DNA of 33,590 bases from Saprospiraceae bacterium (GTDB lineage Bacteria > Bacteroidota > Bacteroidia > Chitinophagales > Saprospiraceae): NCBI GenBank assembly GCA_020630525.1, contig JAHDBF010000019.1, forward strand, positions 1 to 33,590, in the 5' to 3' direction. The notes under the pieces are model-generated. The model was given only the letters and a program-made list of their open reading frames with translations. It had not been told where the DNA came from and did not search any database. The translations under genes and the position numbers were made by a program. How positions within the stretch are numbered: the first letter of the stretch is position 1; the number at the start of each line of letters is the position of its first letter. This document shows, piece by piece, positions 1 to 9,300 of this stretch.

Positions 1-53
1 ACTAATCACTAAGAACTAATAAATAATCTGATGCTTCCGTTTATATAATTGAA

Positions 54-97
54 AAGTTGAAAATTGTTTTACACTTTAAACTGTAATCTTTCAACTT
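54..97 (+). promoter_or_regulatory. Inverted repeat / possible leader hairpin before the S41 protease gene
   Basis: A 9-base arm at 54-62 (AAGTTGAAA) is exactly complementary to 89-97 (TTTCAACTT). Inside it, 69-73 (TTACA) pairs with 82-86 (TGTAA). The structure ends 25 bases before the ATG. It could be a 5' leader hairpin or the terminator of a gene left of the window; no U-tract of useful length follows directly. The rest of 1-122 shows nothing I can name. Confidence 0.3.
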
Positions 98-122
98 AAA
101 AATTTTGTTTTAAAAATAAAAA

Positions 123-1763
123 ATGTTTCACGTGTCCAATAAATTGATCGCTTTCATAATTGTTATCATTGGTGCAATGTCGTTTACCATTGTAAATAAT
201 GACAAGCTTTATGAAATATCTAAAAACATAGAGATTTTTGTAAAGACCTATAAAGAGCTTAACAACAACTACGTTGACGACCTTGATCCTAGCCAATTGA
301 TGCGTACTGGTATCGATGCGATGGTCAAATCATTGGATCCATATACCAACTATATTTCTGAATCACAAGTGGAAAGTTATCGGATAAATAACGAAGGAAA
401 ATATCAAGGATTCGGAGCAGTAGTAAAAAAGATTGGCGACTATGTTACAATTGTAGAACCTTATAAAGACTCTCCATTAACAGAAGCTGGACTTAAGGCA
501 GGAGATGAAATCATAGAAATAAATGGACAAAGTACCAAAGGAAAAACGACTGATGAGGTAACTCAATTTGCTAGAGGTGTTGCAGGGACAGATTTAAATC
601 TAAAAATCAATAGAACATTAACAAATGAAACTTTTGATGCTGTTATAGAAAGAGGAAAAGTGGAAATTCCCAATGTGCCTTATTCAGGAATTATTAGAGA
701 CCACATTGGTTACATTTCTTTAACTACATTTACACCTAATGCTGGTAAGAATATTGCAAAGGCTATAAAGAAACTAAAAAGAGAAGATGAAGAATTGGCA
801 GGAATAATCTTAGACTTAAGGTTTAACGGTGGTGGATTATTAAGAGAAGCAATCAACATCGTAAACTTATTTATACCAAAAGATGAGCCTGCAGTTTTTA
901 CTCGAGGAAAAGTAAAAGATAGAGACGTAACTTTCTCTACAAAAGCAGAACCTATGGATTTAGACATTCCATTGGCTGTAATGATAAACAAGAGATCAGC
1001 CTCTGCCTCAGAGATTGTTTCTGGAGTAATCCAAGACTTAGATCGTGGTGTTGTTATCGGTCAACGTTCTTTTGGAAAAGGATTGGTGCAAAATACCTTT
1101 GATCTAGGTTATAACTCTAGAGTGAAAATCACTACTTCAAAATACTACATTCCTTCTGGAAGATGTATTCAGGGATTAAGATATGAAGACGGAGAACCAG
1201 TTGATATTCCAGATAGCGAAAGAACACCGTTTAAGACACGTAATGGAAGAGAAGTGTTAGATGGTGGTGGAGTAACTCCAGATATCAGGTTAGAAGCACC
1301 TGAAAATCCTGCACTACTAAAAGCACTTAAAGAAGATAATGTTATTTTCAAATATGTAAATAAATATGTGCACAATAATGCTGCACCAGATAGCCTGACT
1401 TCATTAATAAAATTTACAGACTATGAAGGATTCAAATCTTTTGTGGCTAACTCGGATTTTACTTACCAAAGTGAAACAGAAAAGAAAATCGAAGACTTAA
1501 AAGAAGCAATAGAAGAAGAAAAAATGGATGGATTGAACGTAGACTTATCTGCAATGGAAGCCAAAGTAGAAGCAGAAAAAAATACCGCTTTTACACGATA
1601 TGAAAGAATCATTGTAAATGCTATCCAAGAAGAAATCGCTACAAGATATTACCTACAAGAAGGAAAAGCTTTCCAAAGACTTTCTGATGATACAGAGGTA
1701 GAAACTGCCATCGATGTGTTAACAGATCCTGCAAAGTATGCTGGTATTTTAAGCAATAAATAA
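123..1763 (+). CDS. S41 family C-terminal processing peptidase (CtpA/Prc-like)
   Basis: Periplasmic serine protease of the tail-specific family, which cleaves proteins near their C-termini. The 546-residue product has a hydrophobic N-terminal signal/anchor (about 8-25), an N-terminal segment with the usual SLDPYT motif (70-75), a PDZ domain (about 90-170, with the GLKAGDEI stretch) and the S41 catalytic domain. The Ser/Lys dyad is visible: SASASEI places the nucleophile at S294, and SFGKGLVQ gives K319, the 25-residue spacing known for E. coli Prc. An acidic coiled segment follows at about 455-520, typical of Bacteroidota members. The ATG at 123 is preceded by A-rich DNA. pabB follows 45 bases later on the same strand, but nothing functional links them. 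The family is certain; the substrate is unknown. Confidence 0.93.
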   Translation: MFHVSNKLIAFIIVIIGAMSFTIVNNDKLYEISKNIEIFVKTYKELNNNYVDDLDPSQLMRTGIDAMVKSLDPYTNYISESQVESYRINNEGKYQGFGAVVKKIGDYVTIVEPYKDSPLTEAGLKAGDEIIEINGQSTKGKTTDEVTQFARGVAGTDLNLKINRTLTNETFDAVIERGKVEIPNVPYSGIIRDHIGYISLTTFTPNAGKNIAKAIKKLKREDEELAGIILDLRFNGGGLLREAINIVNLFIPKDEPAVFTRGKVKDRDVTFSTKAEPMDLDIPLAVMINKRSASASEIVSGVIQDLDRGVVIGQRSFGKGLVQNTFDLGYNSRVKITTSKYYIPSGRCIQGLRYEDGEPVDIPDSERTPFKTRNGREVLDGGGVTPDIRLEAPENPALLKALKEDNVIFKYVNKYVHNNAAPDSLTSLIKFTDYEGFKSFVANSDFTYQSETEKKIEDLKEAIEEEKMDGLNVDLSAMEAKVEAEKNTAFTRYERIIVNAIQEEIATRYYLQEGKAFQRLSDDTEVETAIDVLTDPAKYAGILSNK

Positions 1764-1808
1764 ATTCTAAGGAACTATTATCTATAAGATTGCATTTTAA
1801 CCCATAGA

Positions 1809-2825
1809 TTGGAAAAAAGTAAACATATATGGGCACAGTTAGATGAATGGAGTATACGTAAAATACCATTCGTCTTTTTGCTGGATTTTGAACTAAAAAA
1901 ACCACTTATTTATCGTTTGGATAGTTTGCCCAGTAGTCTAAAATTCGAGATAGATTCAAATAATAAAAACTTGTTTAATCCCAATATCTATTTAAACAAG
2001 TTTCCAATTCCAAAAGAAGTTTACTCGATAGGATTTAATAAAATAGTATCATCTATTAATCGAGGCGACTCTTTTTTATTAAACTATACTGCTCGCAATG
2101 AGATCACTACCAATGCAGACTTAGCTGAGATTTACAAATACAGTTTCGCAAAATTTAAGATTTTTCTAGAAGAAGAGTTTGTGTGTTTCTCTCCAGAAAG
2201 ATTTGTTGAGATTAAAGACAATATTATCTCTACTTATCCAATGAAAGGAACGATAGATGCTACTATTCCAAATGCAAAACACATCCTAATTAATGATCCA
2301 AAAGAAAAAGCAGAACATGCAACTATTGTCGATTTATTAAGAAATGACATTAGTCAAGTAGCTAGAAATGTTACTGTGGATAATTTTGGATTTATAGAAA
2401 AAATAAAAACCAATGGCAATGATATATACCAGATGAGTTCTAAGATTTCTGGTAAACTGATCAATCAAGAATTAAAAATTGGAACCATTTTTTCTAAACT
2501 GTTACCAGCGGGTAGTGTTTCTGGCGCTCCCAAAGAAAAAACTTTGGAGATAATAAAGGATGCTGAAAATATGGATCGTGGCTACTATACTGGTGTATTT
2601 GGCTATTTTGATGGAACAAACTTTGACTCTGCAGTGATGATTCGATATATAGAAAAAATTAAAAATAAACTATACTTTTATAGTGGAGGAGGCATTACGC
2701 ATCAAAGTAATTTAGATTCAGAATATCAAGAATTAATCAACAAAATTTATGTCCCAATTTATAGAAACCATTCGGATAGAAAACGGGCAGATTCCACTGT
2801 TGCATTACCACAACAAACGGTTTAA
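1809..2825 (+). CDS. pabB: Aminodeoxychorismate synthase component I (chorismate-binding enzyme)
   Basis: Converts chorismate and glutamine-derived ammonia to 4-amino-4-deoxychorismate for folate synthesis. The 338-residue protein is essentially the chorismate-binding domain. Visible motifs are SPERF (128-132), PMKGT with active-site K146, EHATIVDLLRND (169-180), the GSVSGAPK loop (235-242), RGYYTGVFG (257-265) and GGGITHQS (293-300). The first PMKGT lysine and the neighbouring pabC favour PabB over anthranilate synthase TrpE. The start is a TTG; an in-frame stop lies at 1785-1787 and no ATG is available. The last ~25 residues run past the normal family end because the frame stays open into pabC: 77 bases are shared (2749-2825). 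No PabA glutaminase gene is in the window. Confidence 0.88.
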   Translation: MEKSKHIWAQLDEWSIRKIPFVFLLDFELKKPLIYRLDSLPSSLKFEIDSNNKNLFNPNIYLNKFPIPKEVYSIGFNKIVSSINRGDSFLLNYTARNEITTNADLAEIYKYSFAKFKIFLEEEFVCFSPERFVEIKDNIISTYPMKGTIDATIPNAKHILINDPKEKAEHATIVDLLRNDISQVARNVTVDNFGFIEKIKTNGNDIYQMSSKISGKLINQELKIGTIFSKLLPAGSVSGAPKEKTLEIIKDAENMDRGYYTGVFGYFDGTNFDSAVMIRYIEKIKNKLYFYSGGGITHQSNLDSEYQELINKIYVPIYRNHSDRKRADSTVALPQQTV

Positions 2826-3339
2826 CGATACAAGAAAAATTCATTTTGACTCAAACCCAATTGACTTAAAAGATGAACTTACATTATCACCGTTATTTTT
2901 ACCTACAGTTATTAAATGTAGAATTGTTTACGATAATAACATTCAACATATAAGTTATACAAATTATAAAATCAAAGAAATCAATTCTCTCAAAATTATT
3001 TCATCCAATATTGACTACCAATATAAATACCTTAACCGATCAAAACTTAACGACCTCTTTAATCGGAGACAAAAGCATGATGACATTTTAATAATCAAAG
3101 ATGGAATGGTTACAGATAGTTACTATTGTAATGTCTCATTTCTCAAAGACGGAATGTGGTATACGCCAGCAACGCCTCTATTAAAAGGAACAATGAGAAG
3201 CAAACTCTTAGAAGAAAAACTAATTATAGAAAAAAGCATATTAGCAAAAGAGATGCATGAATTTGAAAAAATTTGTCTATTCAATGCAATGATAGATTTT
3301 GGAAAAATTACACTCAACATAGACCAAATATTTGCATAA
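2749..3339 (+). CDS. pabC: Aminodeoxychorismate lyase (PLP-dependent, aminotransferase class IV)
   Basis: Removes pyruvate from aminodeoxychorismate to give p-aminobenzoate, the step after PabB. The 196-residue protein has the class IV start motif (FIETIRIENG, 4-13), LLHYHNKRF (17-25), the PLP-binding lysine in YKYLNR (K93, aligned with the E. coli KHLNR motif), DGMVTDSYYCNVSF (117-130) and the C-terminal TPATPLLKGTMR cofactor segment. It is shorter than E. coli PabC (269), as is usual for compact Bacteroidota versions. The ATG at 2749 must be the start because FIETIRI lies right after it, so the gene truly overlaps the end of pabB by 77 bases in another frame. Translational coupling with pabB is likely. 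Confidence 0.87.
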   Translation: MSQFIETIRIENGQIPLLHYHNKRFNDTRKIHFDSNPIDLKDELTLSPLFLPTVIKCRIVYDNNIQHISYTNYKIKEINSLKIISSNIDYQYKYLNRSKLNDLFNRRQKHDDILIIKDGMVTDSYYCNVSFLKDGMWYTPATPLLKGTMRSKLLEEKLIIEKSILAKEMHEFEKICLFNAMIDFGKITLNIDQIFA

Positions 3340-3371
3340 AAAAAGGCTGCAATAAATTGCAGCCTTTTTTT
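3338..3371. terminator. Bidirectional intrinsic terminator between pabC and sprA
   Basis: Stem GGCTGCAA (45-52 of the 3300 block) pairs with TTGCAGCC (57-64) around a TAAA loop. Seven A's (3338-3344) and seven T's (3365-3371) flank it, so it has a U-tract on both strands. It starts inside the pabC stop codon and ends 19 bases from the sprA stop, so it serves both convergent transcripts. Confidence 0.93.
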
Positions 3372-3389
3372 CAAATTTATACTAAATTT

Positions 3390-6300
3390 TTAATTCAATT
3401 TAAATCTTAGTGTTATCCCAAACTGGAAAGTCGTAGTCGCAAAACTCGTACTAATTTTAGGAATAGACCTCCTATAATCTATGAAACTCCTTAAGGAGAA
3501 ATTTTTGTTCACTTCATATTCAACTGATGGATTTAATGAGATGGTTTCTTGTCCTCTTACTGCTGACGGATCAAATGTCTCATCTGGATTAACCGGATTA
3601 GGGTTAACTACAGGTTCTGACACAGTGTCATAATCGTGTGCATAAGTTACATCATCACGATAAGAAAATGCAAAATCAAAAACCAATGGATTACCACGTT
3701 TGTCTTTTACTCCACGCTTTCCTCCTTTATCATCTTCTTTATCCTTATCTTTTCCTTTACCTCCTATAGAGATTCCTTCTGCAATATCATCCAATGTAAC
3801 CTTAGGGTCTCTTTTCTTTCTCTTCTTTTTCTTTTTATTAAATAAGACTACGTTTTGGAAAGTATATCCAGCACCGATCTGAAAACCTGTAGACTTTGTT
3901 TCTTGTAGTTCGGCATTTGTTGTATTAAGCTGGAGCATTCTTGATTTGGTATATTCTCCATTAATTTCAAAATCGTTTTCTGTCTTCAATTGAATTCCAA
4001 TAAGAGGAGAAAACTGTTCATCTATAATCACAGATGGAATATCCAATCGAGAATAATAGTTACCATCAATTCCTTTTTCACCAAATGGATCAGCAAAATT
4101 ATAATCAGGATTTGTATTAAAACTACTTACCCTAAACATTGACTTATAACCATGCTCTAGTCTAAAACTCTTTATCTTGCCTTTAAACATCGGCAGCTTA
4201 CTCAATCCATCATAGATCAGATTCCAGTTAGGTCGTGGTATGTAGTTATTTCTCTTTACTTCTGACTCTAAATCCAATATAACTGCATCTGTATTAACAT
4301 TGGTATATGCTGCTAAGAATGCTGGGATAACAACTTGATTCGACAACAAACCATAACCATCTTCTGCTCCATCTTCATTATCATGAGGAATTGAAGGATT
4401 TCCGCTTAAAATACGTAATCTATCTGAGATTGCCTCTCTATTACTTTTAAACACTTCTAGTAACTCAAGAGGATCCGTTCCAAACAGCGTTTGCATATTT
4501 ATAAAAGACATCTCATAAGAACCCATTTCTACATATCCCAGTGAACCAAATTTCTCCATACCCGTAACCTCATCTGCCTTCTTCACAAACTGTTGGGTAC
4601 TGTTATTTTGGTAAGACTTAGTAAAGTCAACATCAATTTTAAAATCTTTCCATGGCTCTAAAATGATCGTTGCATCATAGTTCTGCTGTTTGGTTTGAGA
4701 GCTTTGCTGATTAAATACTGGACTATCATTTAACCATCCATTATCAGCATAATTTCTCAAATCATTTTGTGCAACTCTAGGATCAAGATTGGGTTGTAAC
4801 CCACTGACAAACTCCCAACCTGGTGCTGTCCAATTATTTGACAAACCAAATAGATTAGGAGTCTCCATAAATCCTGGCACTATGGTTCCTAAGTTTTCTT
4901 TATAAGAAAATTTAAAATTCCTAACAGATAAAAGTGGTCTTACAAACAGTTTTTCGAAGGTAGTTATTTCCCGCTCTTTCTTTCTTTTTTCTCTTTTTCC
5001 AGAGTCAGCAGTATCCTTATTCTTATCATCATCATTATTTCTAGAGCTACTTCCTCTTCTTCTTTTAGACTTGGCATTTCCATCCAATCGTTTAAAGTAT
5101 TTTACCTTCCTATATAACTGATCAAATTTAAATGTTGAGGTTAATGATCTGTTTTGGTTGTTTTGGATGACTGCACCAGGACCAATATCATCAGTTAGAT
5201 CTGCTGGATCTTTCTCATCAATAATTATCAACGCACCTGCTATCCAGCTATAATCACTTTTGTATTGCGCTCGTACATCTATCCAGTCTAAAATCGGAAT
5301 ATTTTTGGTCGGCAAAGTATAGTCTAATCCTAATTGATGATTATAATTGGCATTCCTACCAAAATCTCGCAGGTTATTCCTCCAGTAGTCTCTTACTAAA
5401 GATTCATTACCGATCACATCATCTCTTCTTCTACCGAATTCATCTCTCCATTCATTAGCACTTACTTGTCTTATTTCATCTACAACAGAAACGTTAGATG
5501 CTGCAAAAGTAAGTTTTAAATTTTTCATCAAATCCCACTGAAGATTATATCTTCTTTCCCAATCAAATTTTCGATCATCAAATTCAAAAAATGGCGCTTC
5601 ATCAGGAAGTCTAAATCTCGTTTTGGTGATAACCCTATTTAAGTTGGTATTAAATTTAAATGTATTCGGAACAGGATTAAAATTGATTTCCTTGATAAAT
5701 TTTAAACTTTTTGCTTTGACCAATTTTCCAAAAGGTTTTATTCCTTTTGTCTTTAGCGAATATCCATAGTCTAGACTTGCTGTATAATCTTTTCTATTAT
5801 TTATAGCCAAAAATGGATCTTGCCTATCTGTTTCTGTATAGCTATAGCTTACACTAAAATTAGATATGTCCCAAGGCATCGGTTTCTTATTCTTAGGTTT
5901 ATTGTCCTTTGGTTCTTCAGCAATTTCACCTTTAGCTCCTTTATCTTTTTTACCTGGTTTTGTTACAGAAGAAGGTTTGTCTTTTTTACTGCCAGTACTT
6001 TTTCCTTTCTTGACATTTACAAAATTAATTGTCTTTATTGTCGTAACATCTCTAGAACGATCTATCACTGGTTGTGTATCTTCTCCTAGTTTCCTTGCCT
6101 CATCAACTACTTCATCTACCGTAAGGTCAAGTGCAAATGGGTCATATTGCGGTGTACGGATACTCTTAGCATATTGCCCATAAAAAGGCACACTTAAGTT
6201 CCAGTTTTTAGGAAACAACTTACCCAATTCTAAATTACTCGCAATATCATAATCCAATACCTGCTCAAGACTACGCTCTTGTAGTTTCTGATCTATTGCA

Positions 6301-9300
6301 CCCCAACCTACACTATTGTAATTTCCCGATAAAGTTAAATTACCTAAATCTGCAATTTGCACATCCATCCGAGCTAAACCAGCAACACCACCACGCTCTT
6401 TAAATCCAGCTAATCTCAATTCATTAATCCATACCTCTCCACAATAATTTTCATTAAAACTATCATCAAAACTGTTTCTTACACCTACTTGGATTCCTTT
6501 TACAAATCCCAATGTAGGATTTCCTATTATGTGAATATTATGTTCAGGATTAAATCCTGCGAATGGACTATTGGGATCAGTTAGATCTAATCCCGGAATG
6601 CTATCTAATGAAAAACGTTCCAAAGGAGTACCGTCTAGATTTCTGGCTTTCTTTAATTCGGTAAGATATTTTAAAGCAAAATCTACCTTATTAATTTCAG
6701 GCCATACTACCTCGGCCAAATCCCTATCGGAAACTCCATTATTTCTCGACATTTTGAGTGGCACTTCATACTCATAATAGTTGTCTTTATAATCCTTTCC
6801 TAGTCTTATAAATAAGGACAATTCATCATCCGGAATATCTGTCCCAGGTTCTTCTTCGGCATGAACAAACATTTGGAGTTTTTCAAAAAATCGTAAATCT
6901 AGTTCTGCCAATTTTGCAACAGAGACTTCACAAGAATCGCTCAGTTGACAAAAATTCATCGCTAGAGAATTCTCGTCTTGTGTGACATTTTGGAAAGTAC
7001 CTTGTAGTCTTTCTAATACGATACCTTTAGGCAAGATATATCCAAATGGTGTCTTCTCACTATTTTCCTGCACACCTACAACATCAACTGAAAAATCTGG
7101 ATCAATAGGACTATCGGTAAGTCTACATACATTTTGTTGTCTAACCCACTGGCTTCTTACCAACTCGAATTCTGCAAGTCTAAAGGTCTTAGAAGTTTCA
7201 AAACCTGCAGTGATGATTCTCATAAATTGTATAAACCTAAAGTCTTCTATACCATTTATTGATCTACCGCTATTTAGTGGAATTCTGAAACGGTACCAAA
7301 CTTCTTCTTGCCCATTTGCTTCTACTACTTTAGATTGAGTAATGTATGGAATTTTAGACTCATCAATTATCGAAGGAAAAAATCTATCTTCTACAGTACC
7401 AGAAGTCCTTTCAATATTTAGTTCATATTGCCAGAAACTTTCTTTTTCATCTAGTGAAAGGTTATTATTTGGATCTTCTTTATCCGGATAAGGATTTCCT
7501 CTTTCAAAGCTTTGACCATCTGGTGCATTTGATTCTGGATTATTAAATCTCTTATACCTTTCTAAAATAGTTTCATTTTCAAAATCAGGAGAATTAAAAT
7601 ATACAAAGTCGTCATTGGAAGGATCCTGTCTTACATAAGTTGCACCCATTCCACTCATTTCAGAAACCCAATTTTGAAACAATACTTGCTCTCCGCTATT
7701 GTCTAGTCCATCATACCCTACGTCTTGTGCATCTCTATTATTTATATCAAAGGCATTATTATTAGGAGGATCTAATATTGGTACAGAACTTACATTTGTT
7801 CTTTCTAGTTGAACGGACGGATTATTAACTGGAATATTGTTTTCGTAAAACTGCTGACCATCTCTGATGATATCTTCTGACACATTACCAAAATGGAAAA
7901 TGATTTGTCCATTTTCTCCTACAGCATGTCCTCCATTATCTTCAGGACCTGAACCTTCTTTATCCATAAATGGATTCAACATCCAAAATTCTACAAACTC
8001 AAAGTTGGCTTCTTGAAAATCACTATTATTCAAAAATCTAGTAATACCAGCCCATCTAGTTTCTGGTTCTTTAAGTTTCAAAACCTGATCTGCTTGATCA
8101 TATTCTACTCCTGCAGAAATCCTTTCGCCATTTATGATATATCCATCCTGTGTATCAAAATTATATGGTCCTCTTTCTGTTGGATAATAGCTCAGATCAA
8201 ATGTAAATAAATCTGGCAATTGACCAGTCTGAACATCTCTCCTAGGGAAAAGATCGTTTTGGTCTACTATTCTTGAATATGGATGATCTCTTGTCCCTGT
8301 AGTTCCTCTATCTATAACATACCAGTTAAGTAGTGCCCTGTTTGCATTAGATGCCAAACTATTAAATAGGGTATCTTCTTTTAAATGAAAACTTTCAACA
8401 CCTATAGAATCTGGAATTCTCGGTACACTGGATAGCGTCCATCTATTGGGTTGAGAACTCAATGGCAAACTACTTACCGCACCTTCAAAATCATCGATAC
8501 TTACTACTCCACCATTATCATCAGTTAGATTTATTTGTCTATTGTGGCCTGGCTTTAAAGCTGCTACCTCAGCGGTAAAAGTCACATTAGATGGTTCTTT
8601 AGTACTATAGAATGGTAATTTATCTGCGGCTTTAGTAATCCAAGGTACTTCTTTGCTATAGTCAAAATCAATACCAAAAATCCGATTGTTTATTGGGTCA
8701 TCACCGTAATTTACTTTTTGGGTAAATGGTCGCTCAAACAATCTCATGTATGTGGCTCCGATATTCGCATGCTTGCTCAATGCATAATCTGCACGCAGCC
8801 CAAACATTGTTTTTTGTTGGAATGAGAATACCGAGTTATCTTCAAAAGAAACATCTATTGGAACACCCTGTTGCAAATAAGCACTGTTAATGATTCTTAC
8901 CCTTCCAATGCCATAATCTACTTCATAATCAATACCTTCTCTCAATATATTACTACCTGCCCTTACTTGGACTGATCCTCTTGGGATATTCCATGCACCT
9001 AGAGAAAACTCAGATGATACACTAGATTTTACTTCCCCGATCATTACAAATTTATTCCTTTCTAATACTTGACTTGCATTAAATAGTGATTCCGTATATA
9101 ACTCAGAATACATATACCTTTCTACCGCAGAAGAATCTTCAGATATAGAATATAATCCATCACCAAATGGTTCCAATACTGGGAAAATGATACTTCCTGT
9201 TCTCGGTATAACTGTTATCCCAGGAACAAAATCAAAAATACCATCAGGTTGTGGATCTCCTTGATTATTTAATCTATCAAGATTAAAAGCATTTAGTAAA

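Noticed and set aside
2749-2825. pabB/pabC overlap as a frameshift or broken gene
   Set aside because: Both proteins are complete at their conserved ends, so this is an overlap of two intact genes, not a disrupted one.
5820-6183. Plus-strand open frames inside sprA (and similar frames opposite other genes)
   Set aside because: They mirror Lys-rich or hydrophobic codons of the real gene, have no family motifs and no start context; treated as shadows.
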